Positions 8,798 to 19,631 are shown, counted from the stretch's first letter. The stretch is DNA of 33,905 nucleotides from an archaeon (GCA_023259115.1 JAHFQW010000017.1:1-33905), one strand, 5' to 3'. Numbers and translations are program-made. The notes: generated by a model from the letters alone, not told the origin.

Positions 8798-10627
8798 TCA
8801 TTTATGCCCCTGCTCCAACAACTTCTTGAGCTCTTGTGAAATCGTCTTGCCATCTGCCTGGCCAGAAAATTTCTTCATGCACAACCCCATCAACGCTGAA
8901 AACGGCGCATTCTTATTCTCTTGAATCACTTCAAGAATTCCTCTATGCAACACCTCCGTTGATAAACGTGCATAACGATGAATATCAAATGTCCCTTTAA
9001 TCATATCAATTAACACATCTAATACAATATCTTTGTGAATTTTATCTTGCGATAAATACAAAAATAAATTCAAAAAATCTTCCTCCACTAGCTTCTCCGG
9101 ATCTACATCATATTTTCGTTTAATTTCGAGTATTGTTGATGTCAGCGTCTCCGCAATAAACCCCGGCTTAAGATCAGGATATTTCGCCACAATTTCTTCA
9201 AAGAGCATCATCTTATCCGACTTTGCTACAAACTCTGCTAAATCCCGACTCAACCCCATCTCTCGTTGATATCGCACACTTTTCTCTTCTAATGATTCTG
9301 GTATAACAACCCCATCTAACACAGGGCGCACCAGTGGCACATCCGTTTCCGGATACATACGCGCCGCCCCCGGCATTGGTCTCATATACGCTGTAGTGCC
9401 ATCTGGATTCGCTCTGCGTACTTCTTTAGGCACACCCACATATAACTCTTGCAACCGTTCATACACTGCCTCTAATGCTCGTTGCGCTTTTCTCTCATCA
9501 TCTGCTACCAAAATAAACCCATCTTTATCTGAACAATTTAATTTACGTTGCACAACTCCCACTTCCTCAGCCGTGATACCATAATTAGGTAATTCATCAC
9601 AATGAAATATGCCACCCACTCCTCCTTTTACTTTCGCGCGACCCGCAAGTTCCGTACCCAACCTATAATTAGGCACAAGCTCCCTTCCCAATCTTCCCGC
9701 AAACCAATTCACGCGTATACCCATCACTCTTCCTCTCTTCTCAAGCGTTTTGAGCATAATCTTCGAAGTTGACTTCAAAAATAAGCCTGTCAAATCAACA
9801 ATTTCCAGTGTATTTAACTTCACCGCACTCAACTCTTGCCGCAATTTTAACAACTCTTCTTGACGTTTTGCTTCCAATTCAACATACAGTGGTAATAAAC
9901 GTAATTCCTGCGCGCCTTTAATTTCCACTCTCGTGCCGCCAACAATGGAGACGTTTATATCCTGACGTATTGTTCCAAGTCCCCGTTTCACTCCTGGCAA
10001 CGAACGTAACAACAATCCTATTTTTTTTGCTGCATCTAAACACTGCGCCGGACTCTTAATATCTGGTGCCGTACCAATCTCAATTAACCCCACTCCTAAC
10101 CGATCTAACTTATACACCTTTTCCTCTCCTCGTTCTTCCACAATTTTACACGCATCTTCCTCAATATTAATCCCTGTTATCCTAATCTCTCCCTCAGACG
10201 TCATCATCGTACCATTACGGGCAACTAACGCCGTGCGCTGAAACCCCGACGTATTTGAACCATCTGCCACCGTTTTGCGCATAACCTGCACCACAGGCAC
10301 AACATCCGCATGAACCATTCTAGAAAATTGCAACACCGTATACAACGCATCTTGATTCAGTGGATGCGGCGGCTCAGAATCCGTTTCCACCAAACACGTC
10401 GTATCATGATAGCCTTGATAGACAAAAGTTTTATCACGCAGTTGTTCTTGTTTAGCAGCAATATCAACTTCTCCTGATTCACCGGCAACAGCGCGGATTT
10501 TTCTCTGAATCGTAAAATCTGGCACATCATCCCGTAATAATGTAGGACAATCACAGAATAGTTTTTTTCCTTCTAATTGCTGATGAATTTCTATCCCGCA
10601 TTTTAAGCCCAGCTTCTCATATGACAT
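8798..10627 (-). CDS. gatE: Glutamyl-tRNA(Gln) amidotransferase subunit E
   Basis: GLKCGIEIHQQLEGKKLFCDCP N-terminus, LGTIRQDINVSI, GatB/Yqey-like C-terminal tail; full length 609 aa. Confidence 0.93.
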   Translation of the reverse strand: MSYEKLGLKCGIEIHQQLEGKKLFCDCPTLLRDDVPDFTIQRKIRAVAGESGEVDIAAKQEQLRDKTFVYQGYHDTTCLVETDSEPPHPLNQDALYTVLQFSRMVHADVVPVVQVMRKTVADGSNTSGFQRTALVARNGTMMTSEGEIRITGINIEEDACKIVEERGEEKVYKLDRLGVGLIEIGTAPDIKSPAQCLDAAKKIGLLLRSLPGVKRGLGTIRQDINVSIVGGTRVEIKGAQELRLLPLYVELEAKRQEELLKLRQELSAVKLNTLEIVDLTGLFLKSTSKIMLKTLEKRGRVMGIRVNWFAGRLGRELVPNYRLGTELAGRAKVKGGVGGIFHCDELPNYGITAEEVGVVQRKLNCSDKDGFILVADDERKAQRALEAVYERLQELYVGVPKEVRRANPDGTTAYMRPMPGAARMYPETDVPLVRPVLDGVVIPESLEEKSVRYQREMGLSRDLAEFVAKSDKMMLFEEIVAKYPDLKPGFIAETLTSTILEIKRKYDVDPEKLVEEDFLNLFLYLSQDKIHKDIVLDVLIDMIKGTFDIHRYARLSTEVLHRGILEVIQENKNAPFSALMGLCMKKFSGQADGKTISQELKKLLEQGHK

Positions 10628-10783
10628 ATCCTCTAGAAAAGAAACATGGTTTAAAAATGTTTAGGCTTATAACCCAGTGGAACGAACTCCCCAAAAACTG
10701 ATTGCAGGGAAATAGTTTTAGGATAACGCATATTTTCTAATAGAATACCTTTATTAATCCTCTCCCACTCATTATACTCCTCC

Positions 10784-12562
10784 ATGTCTAAACATTCCTC
10801 TATCGATACTCGCTACAATCTCAAACTCTATTGGAGCATCTTACGAGAATATAAATTCCTCTTCTTCTGTTTACTCTTCATTATTCTCATAATTGAAGCC
10901 ATCAACTTAGCGGATAAATTCCTCTTCAAAATAATCATTGATAACGGTACCCAATTTATCAATAAAACACTTCCTCAAACTCAACTTATCCATATCCTGC
11001 TCATCATCGCTCTCATTTTCATCGCTCTTATCATCTCTAAAACAGTATTAAGATGGTATCAATTGCATTTACTCAACATTCTCGATAGCGAACTCATCGC
11101 CAATTTAAAACGAAAATTCTTCAACCATATCATTATGTTATCCTATAATTTTCATACCACCCATCGTACCGGTTCATTAATTTCCCGTTTAGTGCGCGGC
11201 GGTCGTTCCATTGAAAGCATGACTGATGATATCCTCTTCAATTTCGCCCCTCTCATTTTTCAACTGCTCATCGTTGGTTCATCTATTCTCTACTTCGATT
11301 GGCTTCCCGCTCTTATCATTCTCGTAACTATTATCCTATTCATCAGTTATAGCTACCTCATTCAGCAAATACAGCGTAAGCATAACATCGCCGCAAATGA
11401 TGCGGAAGATCTCGAAAAAGCCAATATCAGCGATTTCTTTACCAATATTGATTCCATAAAATACTTCGGCAAAGAATCCCGTATCATCCACACGTTTCAT
11501 AACATCAGCGAACAAACCAAACAAAAATACCGACGATTCTGGGATTATTATCGCTGGTTAGAAGCCGGACAAGCATTAATCCTCGGAATTGGGACTTTTT
11601 TCGTCATATATTTCCCTCTTCTCTCCGTTTTGCACGGCACAATGACCTTGGGCACATTAACATTTATCTATGCCTCTTATATCAGTATGACTCCTCTTAT
11701 TTGGGGTTTTGTACGCGGCATGCGTGAGTATTATAAAAACATGGCCGATTTTGAATCATTATTTCAATATTATAAGATAGAAAACGAAATCAAAGATAAA
11801 CCACACGCTAAACCCCTCACCATTCAAAGAGGTGAAGTCAAATTTTCTAATCTGACCTTTGGCTACCACAAACGCCCATTATTTACTCAATTTAACCTCA
11901 CCATCGCCCCAAATCAAAAAGTAGCAATAATAGGTCACTCTGGCTCTGGCAAGACCACGTTGGTCAAATTATTATACCGCCTCTACGATCTAAAACAAGG
12001 AAGTATTCTCATTGACCATCATAACATCAAAGATATCCAACAAGAATCATTGCGCTGCGAACTCAGTATTGTCCCACAAGAATGTATTTTATTTGATGAC
12101 ACTATCTATAATAACATTGCATTTTCAAATCCTAAAGCCTCACGTACCGATGTATTTGCCGCCATCAAATTCGCTCAATTAGACAAACTCATCATGAACC
12201 TCCCTCTCAAAGAAAACACCATTGTGGGCGAACGTGGCGTTCGTTTATCCGGTGGAGAAAAACAGCGCGTCTCCATTGCCCGAGCCCTCTTAGCCAATAA
12301 AAAAATCTTAATCCTCGATGAAGCCACTTCCTCTTTAGATTCCAAAACCGAACATGAAATCCAAACAGATTTAGCCAAACTCATGAAAAACCGCACAACT
12401 ATAATCATCGCCCATCGCCTCTCAACCATTATGAACGCAGATAAAATCGTCGTACTACATCATGGAAAAATTGTCCAGACCGGCACCCATGCGCAATTAA
12501 TCAAACAAAAAGGCAAATATAACGAATTATGGAATCTGCAAAGAGGTGGGTATATCACTTGA
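10784..12562 (+). CDS. ABC transporter, fused TM and ATPase domains
   Basis: Six-TM N-terminal domain; Walker A GHSGSGKTT, signature LSGGEKQRVSIARA, Walker B ILILDEATS. Confidence 0.92.
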   Translation: MSKHSSIDTRYNLKLYWSILREYKFLFFCLLFIILIIEAINLADKFLFKIIIDNGTQFINKTLPQTQLIHILLIIALIFIALIISKTVLRWYQLHLLNILDSELIANLKRKFFNHIIMLSYNFHTTHRTGSLISRLVRGGRSIESMTDDILFNFAPLIFQLLIVGSSILYFDWLPALIILVTIILFISYSYLIQQIQRKHNIAANDAEDLEKANISDFFTNIDSIKYFGKESRIIHTFHNISEQTKQKYRRFWDYYRWLEAGQALILGIGTFFVIYFPLLSVLHGTMTLGTLTFIYASYISMTPLIWGFVRGMREYYKNMADFESLFQYYKIENEIKDKPHAKPLTIQRGEVKFSNLTFGYHKRPLFTQFNLTIAPNQKVAIIGHSGSGKTTLVKLLYRLYDLKQGSILIDHHNIKDIQQESLRCELSIVPQECILFDDTIYNNIAFSNPKASRTDVFAAIKFAQLDKLIMNLPLKENTIVGERGVRLSGGEKQRVSIARALLANKKILILDEATSSLDSKTEHEIQTDLAKLMKNRTTIIIAHRLSTIMNADKIVVLHHGKIVQTGTHAQLIKQKGKYNELWNLQRGGYIT

Positions 12563-12598
12563 TTCTTTTAGTAAAACTTGGATCCAAATGCCAAATTC

Positions 12599-13165
12599 TC
12601 ACCCAATCGAAAACGTCACCGCTCCCGCCATTGCTGCATACGACCCAATAATCAATACTTTAACAAGTACCACAAACGAACCCGGTACCGCCAAAAATAA
12701 CCACAACGACAAAAACTCAACCAGAAGTGAAATAACATACAAAAAAAACAACCTTCGCAATATTATTCCAAAGCCTCTCTTTTTCACAAAAGATTTCTCA
12801 TTTTTATAGATCAACAACCCCGATATAATTAAAATAAAACACATAATCCCAATCACATTCCACCACGGCAATTTTTGTGCTAAATCTTCTGTATTCAACA
12901 AAATCCTCCCTAACCCCACTCCTAAAAATGCCCCTGCCGTGCCTCGAATCAATTCCAATAAATGTCGCCGGCGAAACGTAAAATTTCCAATTTGAAATAA
13001 TACCCTCTCTACTTTCTCTTGCTCTTTTTGAATAGCTGTTTCTTTTGATTCCACACTTCTCTCTTCACGTTCAATCTTCTTCTCCTCACGTGCAATAGAA
13101 TCCACTTTAAGATTTAACTTATCCAGCTTACGCAGAACTCTACTAGACGACCCTCTTTTTTTCAT
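12599..13165 (-). CDS. Membrane protein with charged coiled-coil N-terminus
   Basis: 188 aa; coiled-coil region ([28 protein letters not shown]) then four hydrophobic segments. Confidence 0.65.
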   Translation of the reverse strand: MKKRGSSSRVLRKLDKLNLKVDSIAREEKKIEREERSVESKETAIQKEQEKVERVLFQIGNFTFRRRHLLELIRGTAGAFLGVGLGRILLNTEDLAQKLPWWNVIGIMCFILIISGLLIYKNEKSFVKKRGFGIILRRLFFLYVISLLVEFLSLWLFLAVPGSFVVLVKVLIIGSYAAMAGAVTFSIG

Positions 13166-13227
13166 ATCCTCTAGGATAAGAACACTCTTTTTATACTTTT
13201 CTTAAAAATCAACACCCAGAATCTTCC

Positions 13228-13914
13228 CTAAAACACTCCTCTTCCCACTAACTTGCCCAAATTCTCAAATTGATCTGGAAACCACACCATTTGACGCTTG
13301 GGTTTGGGTATGCCATGACTTTGCATAAAATCACGCAATTGTTCATTTGTCGCATAAATCTCATCAACCATCACCGGAGGCACACGCAGGGTTTTATCTC
13401 CTGATGCTTCATACATTCGTACAACCGCATCCGTACAATTATTATAAAAGAGATTATACTTTGTCCCACGAAGATAAATTCTAAACCACGCAACCGCTTT
13501 CTCAGCATTACCATTAATCTCTATCTCGCGTATTTCATAAGGCACGCCACGAAACTCTCGTTGCAACTCCGCTATATTCATTTGGTCGCATTGTGGTGGT
13601 CGGCAGCCATACACCAATCCATTGCGTACAACTTCAATATGACCATAATGTCCAGAAAAACCTGCCGCTTTTGATAATTGTTTCACATCATCATAGGCTG
13701 CAATTAATACAATATAATTCTTTCCCAAAGATAATTTTGGAAAAGCAGTTGAAGATTCCCCCAAAACACGATCATCTAGAGGAGAATGAGCTTGTTGCCC
13801 AAATACCACACCACTCGACGGCGCGAGTCCTACTTCTTCAGAACGAGAATGATACGCTGGTCCGCATGCTGCAATTAAACTAGTCGTCAATAAACTACAT
13901 AAAGTTGATTTCAT
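13228..13914 (-). CDS. Predicted lipoprotein, possible papain-fold (NlpC/P60 or permuted) hydrolase
   Basis: LLTTSLIAAC lipobox-like; GHIEVVRNGLVYGCRP and YNLFYNNCTDAVVRMYEAS. Confidence 0.5.
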   Translation of the reverse strand: MKSTLCSLLTTSLIAACGPAYHSRSEEVGLAPSSGVVFGQQAHSPLDDRVLGESSTAFPKLSLGKNYIVLIAAYDDVKQLSKAAGFSGHYGHIEVVRNGLVYGCRPPQCDQMNIAELQREFRGVPYEIREIEINGNAEKAVAWFRIYLRGTKYNLFYNNCTDAVVRMYEASGDKTLRVPPVMVDEIYATNEQLRDFMQSHGIPKPKRQMVWFPDQFENLGKLVGRGVF

Positions 13915-13983
13915 AGAATTATCTACACTGCTTTAATTTATAAATGTTTCTATTTGTAATCACTTAAAAAGAATAACTATTTT

Positions 13984-14577
13984 TCATAAAAATCGTCTCA
14001 CTCTCTTCTTATAATCCCCGTACTCCCTGCCAAATATCTCTTCTAAAAACCGCTCTTCCGTACGAATAACAACTCTCATAAACAATAACAACACCAACCA
14101 CAGAACTAACGCAGCAGGAATTTTCATCAGTAAAAACAAACCCCCCGTTTGCAACAAAATAGCCAAGTAAACTGGATTCCGGCTGATACTAAACAATCTC
14201 TCTTGCACTAAATTAATCTTACCCCCCCTATCCACTCCCATGCGCCACTCCTCCCCCATATGCGCATGCGCCATCACCATCATCACAAAACCCATAACGC
14301 TAAAAGCCATCCCTAGAAAATTAATCCACGCTGTATCTAATATAACCCACTCCTCACCCATATTTTTACCAAGAAACATCAACACAATCAAAACTCCATA
14401 CACCACCAAAACCATCATAAGCCCAATCCATGCACAAAATTGCACTTTCTCTTTGTAATGAGAAAATTGCACTGGATTGATGTGAAACTTCTTGTGGAAA
14501 ATAATCGTTTTCCCAGTTAAATAGACCAAAAATACCACCAAAAATAATAAAAGATATTGGGGAAGAGTAATAAACAT
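13984..14577 (-). CDS. Isoprenylcysteine carboxyl methyltransferase/PEMT-like membrane methyltransferase
   Basis: LFSISRNPVYLAILLQ and EERFLEEIFGREYGDYKKRVRRF signature plus TM segments. Confidence 0.75.
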   Translation of the reverse strand: MFITLPQYLLLFLVVFLVYLTGKTIIFHKKFHINPVQFSHYKEKVQFCAWIGLMMVLVVYGVLIVLMFLGKNMGEEWVILDTAWINFLGMAFSVMGFVMMVMAHAHMGEEWRMGVDRGGKINLVQERLFSISRNPVYLAILLQTGGLFLLMKIPAALVLWLVLLLFMRVVIRTEERFLEEIFGREYGDYKKRVRRFL

Positions 14578-14680
14578 ATGATATATACCTATCGATTATC
14601 TTATAATATTTATGTTTATTTAATATATAGTGTAAAATAGGCGTATTGTAAACCTCAAAATAAGAAAAAAGAGGTTAAAT

Positions 14681-15283
14681 TTATTTTTTTAAATAATTAC
14701 ATTTTTCTAAATAATCACAGATGGTATCAATTACCTCATTTTTTTTCAAATTATTCGTATTGAGTGTATAGTGGAACACTTCGTAGTCTTTCTTAATATC
14801 AAATCCATACAATCTCTTAAATAATATTCTTGTTTCTTCATCTTTCATAGTAACAACATCCAACGCTCTTTCATAACTAATCTCACTTCGTTTGGCAACT
14901 CTTTGAGCTCTGATTTCTAAATCGGACTGCAAGTAAATTTTTGGTCCTATATCTGTAAGCCACGGGAGACTCCAACTATCAATGACAACATTTCCTTTTC
15001 TAACTTCTTGTACTAAAATTCTATCTGAAACAACATCTAACGGTTCTTTTTCATCTAACCTACTTCTAAATAATCTAACTCCTTCTTCACTTTCCCAAAA
15101 ACCCGTATTGTATCTTGTATTTTCCATATCAACTTCTTTCTGTTCATATAAATCTCTCAAAATTCCTGAGGGGTGGATAATCCGCAAACCATATCTCTCA
15201 CCAATAAGATTCGCAAGAGTTGATTTACCAGAACCAGAGAATCCAAAAATAATAACTACATTCTTCCCCGCATTGCATCTCAT
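14681..15283 (-). CDS. Cytidylate-kinase-like P-loop nucleotide kinase
   Basis: VVIIFGFSGSGKSTLANLIGERYGLRIIHPSGILR; RAQRVAKRSEISYERALD. Confidence 0.65.
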   Translation of the reverse strand: MRCNAGKNVVIIFGFSGSGKSTLANLIGERYGLRIIHPSGILRDLYEQKEVDMENTRYNTGFWESEEGVRLFRSRLDEKEPLDVVSDRILVQEVRKGNVVIDSWSLPWLTDIGPKIYLQSDLEIRAQRVAKRSEISYERALDVVTMKDEETRILFKRLYGFDIKKDYEVFHYTLNTNNLKKNEVIDTICDYLEKCNYLKK

Positions 15284-16635
15284 TTTCTCTCCTCAATTAT
15301 TCTCTCCTCTCTCAATTTCACCGAAATCCAATATGATTGCTCTCTTCGTAATGCCTCATCAGAAAAGAACACATTTACTATTAATTCTCGATATTTCAAT
15401 CCTTCAGACGTCAACCTAAATATTCCTCTCTCGTATCCTGCTAATCCTCGTTCTAATAACATAGAATACAAATCAGAAAAAGCCTCATAAAACTCCAAAC
15501 CAAACTCTTCTTTAAAATCTCTCATACCTAAATGATCAATCCTCCCAATCACATATCTACGCATCCTCTCATCCGTATCAAGAAAAAATGCTGTCTGAAT
15601 GGGATGCTCACTCTGTGACATTTTCTGCATATATCTTCGAATTGCGTCTTTGGGAAAAGTCATATCAAAACAATTTCTATAATGAACATTAACTGCGTAC
15701 GTCCTAGCTCCCGCCCCAAAACCAACTAAACTCTGCCCCCGAGAAACATTTACCTGTTGAGCATAAAATCCCCGTGTCGGAAGAATAAAGCGCAAATGTG
15801 AATCATGAATATATCCTGCTTCCAACAATAAATCACGAGCAATCTCATAGGAGTAATATTTATCTACATTATTCATGATTTTCCTCGGCTTTACTCCCAA
15901 AGAAGTGTGAGGTTGCACTGCGAGTGCATATAACTCAATTGTTTCAGGCATATATTCTAATAAACCCTGAACTGATTCTTTCCAACTATCAATCGTCTGC
16001 CCTTCAATCCCATACATTAAATCACAACACACATTAGGGATTCCAGCTCTTCGTAATGCTTCTATTGCATTCGTTGAAACTCGAGCCCAATTATGTCTCT
16101 TTGACAATGCTATCTCTTCATCATGAAATGTTTGGATACCAATGCTTACTCTATTCACCCCCGATTCTCTAAATTGTCTGAATTTTTCATATTCTACAGA
16201 TTCAGGTGTCGCTTCAATGCTTACCTCTTCAGCTGTTTCCAACAAGCTTGGATTTATTTCCAGAAGTTTGTAAAAAACTCGTTCAAATTGATCTGTTGTA
16301 AGAAGAGATGGCGTTCCACCTCCAAAATTCACCGAAGTCACATTTCTTGATTCAAATAATCCTCTCCTCATTTCTAATTCAGATAATAATGCTTCAACAT
16401 ATGCTTCTTGAAAATCTCCTTTTCCATCAATTGTTGTTAAATATCCACAAAAAGTACATTTTTGTTCACAGAAAGGAATGTGCAGATAGACATTTACCTT
16501 ATCTGTTAGAACCACTTCCTCTACATTAAAATTATCAACTGGTCGATACATCCTAGTAGGAGGGTAAGTGTAGGCATAGGGTGGGAAATCGTGCCTCTCT
16601 ATTCTCTCAACTAAAGTTTGAGCAGCATTTGTCAT
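15280..16635 (-). CDS. HemN/HemW-like radical SAM protein
   Basis: VYLHIPFCEQKCTFCGY (CxxxCxxC), VNFGGGTPSLL, VSIGIQTF, CDLMYGIEGQT. Confidence 0.85.
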   Translation of the reverse strand: MTNAAQTLVERIERHDFPPYAYTYPPTRMYRPVDNFNVEEVVLTDKVNVYLHIPFCEQKCTFCGYLTTIDGKGDFQEAYVEALLSELEMRRGLFESRNVTSVNFGGGTPSLLTTDQFERVFYKLLEINPSLLETAEEVSIEATPESVEYEKFRQFRESGVNRVSIGIQTFHDEEIALSKRHNWARVSTNAIEALRRAGIPNVCCDLMYGIEGQTIDSWKESVQGLLEYMPETIELYALAVQPHTSLGVKPRKIMNNVDKYYSYEIARDLLLEAGYIHDSHLRFILPTRGFYAQQVNVSRGQSLVGFGAGARTYAVNVHYRNCFDMTFPKDAIRRYMQKMSQSEHPIQTAFFLDTDERMRRYVIGRIDHLGMRDFKEEFGLEFYEAFSDLYSMLLERGLAGYERGIFRLTSEGLKYRELIVNVFFSDEALRREQSYWISVKLREERIIEERK

Positions 16636-17031
16636 TTACATCAACCCCCTCTTAATTAAAGCAGGAATAATTTGATCTCTTAACATTGGAGCAACAGAAA
16701 TATCTTGATAATCACGTCCGATCCAACAATAATCATCAATAGTATCATGTGGATTAATATGGACTGAGCCATCTATATTCCCCAAGTAGCATCGTTGCAC
16801 AAGAGAATCATTCCTAAAAGTATCAAAATATTCTACATTTCTCACCTTGCAACCTATTTCTTCTTGTATTTCTCTCTCAAGACATTGCTCGTCTGATTCT
16901 GATGGCTCAATTTTTCCACCAGGAGTGATGTAAAGTCCGATATTTCCTTTGTGGACTACTAAGAGTTTTCCATCTTCAATACAGAGCAATCCAACTTTAT
17001 TGATTTGTTTCATACATTCTATCACTCTCAA
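16636..17031 (-). CDS. NUDIX hydrolase
   Basis: GGKIEPSESDEQCLEREIQEEIGC matches the Nudix box; in-frame Met at MKQINKVG is a likely alternative start. Confidence 0.85.
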   Translation of the reverse strand: MRVIECMKQINKVGLLCIEDGKLLVVHKGNIGLYITPGGKIEPSESDEQCLEREIQEEIGCKVRNVEYFDTFRNDSLVQRCYLGNIDGSVHINPHDTIDDYCWIGRDYQDISVAPMLRDQIIPALIKRGLM

Positions 17032-17047
17032 GAGAACTTAAACTTTC

Positions 17048-17068
17048 ACTACCCCAAAAAGAGGTAGT
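17048..17068. promoter_or_regulatory. Candidate operator in the divergent NUDIX/TrmB intergenic region
   Basis: Inverted repeat ACTACC (17048-17053) / GGTAGT (17063-17068) with 9-nt spacer. Confidence 0.35.
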
Positions 17069-17107
17069 CATAGAAAAATTAATAAATAAGCTTACTTTCT
17101 CATAAAT

Positions 17108-17821
17108 ATGATTGAAAAAATCTTGCAGGAATTAGGACTTAATAGAAGAGAAAGTAGCTGTTATACTGCCCTTCTGGAGTTAGGTTCTTCTAAAGTAGGT
17201 GATATCATAAAGAAAACAAGTATTCCTTCGTCTAAGATATACGAAATTTTAGACAAACTCATACAACGAGGATTAGCTTCTTATGTTATCAAAAGCAATG
17301 TCAAACACTTTCAGGCATCCGATCCAAAATCACTCTTAAATTATATTGAGGAAAAGAAAAAGAACGTAGAGAAAATATTGCCCGAACTTCTATTAAAACA
17401 ACAATTATCAACAAAACAAAGCGTAGAAATGTATGAGGGACAAAAAGCAATATTTACTCTCTTTACTAATCTGATTGCAAATGCAAAGCTAAAAGAACAA
17501 TATTTAGTATTCTCCATAAATGAAGAAAATAAGACAGATCAAGCAAATCTATTTTTTAAAAATTTGGCAATACGAAGAAAAGAGAAGAAGTTAGATGTTA
17601 GGTTATTAAAGAATATTAAATTTTATATCAAAGAAAAACACACAAAAGTAAAACTCAGATATACAAAGTTTAATTTACCCCAAGGAACAACTTTATTTAG
17701 GAATAATGTCATTCTTCTATCTTGGGGTGAGTCACCCGTGGCAATTAAAATAGAAAGTGAAGTATTTGCCAAACAACAAAAAGAGTTCTTCTTAGATTTA
17801 TGGAAAATGGCCAAAGAATAA
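17108..17821 (+). CDS. TrmB-family transcriptional regulator
   Basis: LGLNRRESSCYTALLELGSSKVGDIIKKTSIPSSKIYEILDKLIQRGLASYV winged HTH followed by a TrmB-like effector domain. Confidence 0.85.
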   Translation: MIEKILQELGLNRRESSCYTALLELGSSKVGDIIKKTSIPSSKIYEILDKLIQRGLASYVIKSNVKHFQASDPKSLLNYIEEKKKNVEKILPELLLKQQLSTKQSVEMYEGQKAIFTLFTNLIANAKLKEQYLVFSINEENKTDQANLFFKNLAIRRKEKKLDVRLLKNIKFYIKEKHTKVKLRYTKFNLPQGTTLFRNNVILLSWGESPVAIKIESEVFAKQQKEFFLDLWKMAKE

Positions 17822-17847
17822 AAATTCATCAAAGAATTCTTCCAACC

Positions 17848-19572
17848 CTACCTCTTTCCCACCATCTGCACAACTTCCAAAGAAGTAGTCGCCTGCTCCG
17901 CTTTCTTATCCTCTCGAAATTTGATAAAGCGCGGAAAACGCAGCGCATATCCTCCTCCCGCCGTATGAAACGGACTCTTGGTAATTTCCGCTGCCAACAC
18001 TTCAACCACCACTCGCGGCTCAAACCACACATCCGCCTCCATCTCTTTTTTCACAAGTAAGCGCGCCGCTTTATGCTCAATTTTATACTTTCCCAACTTC
18101 ACAGGCAATTCTTCCAATAACTCATCTGTTAAACCCGTTCCCAGTTTACACAATGTCTCAAACCTATCTGTTTTCTCATTATATGTTGCGCATAATAACG
18201 CTCCATACTTCCCGCTTCTTCTCCCACGGCCAATAAACGCCCCAACAATCACCAAATCAAACGTATCACTCAACTCTTTCACATATTCTTTTTTCCATTT
18301 GATCCAATTCCAGCCGCGCGTCCCCGCTTGATATTCTGAATCAGTAGCCATCGATTTGATGATAACTCCTTCAAAACCATCTTTTAACATCTTTTGAAAA
18401 AAATCATTCACTTCCTCAATATCTTCCGTCACAATCTTATCCGCAAGCGTAATATGTTTTCCTCTATGCACAATCTTCTCCAACAATCCTATTCGTATAT
18501 CATACGCCTCATGTAAATAGGATTTACCATTACAGTACAATAAATCAAATAACTTCAACTGCACGGGCACTTTTTTAACAAATTCCTCAACATCATACTT
18601 TCGTTTGCGCTGCATTAACGTCTGAAAGGGCAAACACTTGCCCGAAGAATCAATCGCAATCACTTCTCCTTCCATCACAAATTCTGTTGCATCAATATGT
18701 TTATCCAAATAACCAACTAAATCTGGAAACTGCTCGGTGATATTCTCTAATCGTCTTGAAAACAATGTAATTTTTCCTCTCTTATCTTTATGCGCCTGAA
18801 TACGCTCCCCATCATATTTTCCTTCCACCGTCAATTTTCCGGGTATTTTCTCTGACACCTCTTCTAATTCTTCCACTCTCTGTGCCAGCATCATTTTAAT
18901 CGGTCTGCCTACCGTAACATCAATCTTCTCAATTCCTAATAGTCCCTGTTTTGCCAATGTCTCTGCAATCACACCCACATCCGGACAGATATTGTATGCT
19001 TTCTCCAAAATCTCTTTATTCTTCTTCTCACCAGTATACGCAATTGCTAACCCATCTAACACTGTCATATCCCCCACACCCATACGTAACGTGCCAATCA
19101 CCATGCGTGTAATATATTTCGCCCCCGCCGCACTTGCTTTCTGCAGCAATTGCGCAATCGTATTCATCTTCACCTCTTGTGAACCACTCCCTCCCATCAC
19201 CGCAATCGTATGCAACCTCTCAAATACCTCCTGAATCGTGAGTGTACCTAACGGCACAAGCGTCATTGGCTTTTTGAGTAACGCTTTTTCCGCCGTCAAA
19301 CCAATATCCCCCGTTTCATCTAATATCTTCTGTAGTTTTCCCTGCTCAATACCCGATGCAATTCCAATCGCTTTTAACACCGATTTCTCCGCCATTCCCA
19401 GAACCACTCCCTCATATTCCGAAGAAATCTGCCCTAATGTTAAATAAGACACAATACTAATGTCCTCCACGGGTACATTCTTAAAAAACTGTGCTAAAAT
19501 CTCCCGCATCGTATTCCCAGAAGCCGTCTTCTCCAACTCCGCATACACATCCACTAACTTCTGAAAATCCAT
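17848..19572 (-). CDS. lig: ATP-dependent DNA ligase (archaeal type)
   Basis: Adenylation motif VEGKYDGERIQAHK; FVMEGEVIAID; EGVIIKS; WNWIKWKKEY; 574 aa. Confidence 0.93.
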   Translation of the reverse strand: MDFQKLVDVYAELEKTASGNTMREILAQFFKNVPVEDISIVSYLTLGQISSEYEGVVLGMAEKSVLKAIGIASGIEQGKLQKILDETGDIGLTAEKALLKKPMTLVPLGTLTIQEVFERLHTIAVMGGSGSQEVKMNTIAQLLQKASAAGAKYITRMVIGTLRMGVGDMTVLDGLAIAYTGEKKNKEILEKAYNICPDVGVIAETLAKQGLLGIEKIDVTVGRPIKMMLAQRVEELEEVSEKIPGKLTVEGKYDGERIQAHKDKRGKITLFSRRLENITEQFPDLVGYLDKHIDATEFVMEGEVIAIDSSGKCLPFQTLMQRKRKYDVEEFVKKVPVQLKLFDLLYCNGKSYLHEAYDIRIGLLEKIVHRGKHITLADKIVTEDIEEVNDFFQKMLKDGFEGVIIKSMATDSEYQAGTRGWNWIKWKKEYVKELSDTFDLVIVGAFIGRGRRSGKYGALLCATYNEKTDRFETLCKLGTGLTDELLEELPVKLGKYKIEHKAARLLVKKEMEADVWFEPRVVVEVLAAEITKSPFHTAGGGYALRFPRFIKFREDKKAEQATTSLEVVQMVGKR

Positions 19573-19594
19573 AATAAAAATACCTATTTTTTTC

Positions 19595-19631
19595 TAAATG
19601 ATTATAGGAGCTTTGAATAAACCCCTCTATA
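19595..19631 (-). repeat. Short/degenerate copy of the TATAGAGG element edge
   Basis: Minus strand ATATAGAGGGGTTTATTCAAAGCTCCTATAAT; its TAG (19627-19629) is the stop of the asparaginase gene. Confidence 0.55.

Noticed and set aside
12546-12809. + strand ORF of 87 aa after the ABC transporter
   Set aside because: Antisense to the better supported membrane-protein gene 12599-13165(-) and overlaps the ABC transporter end.
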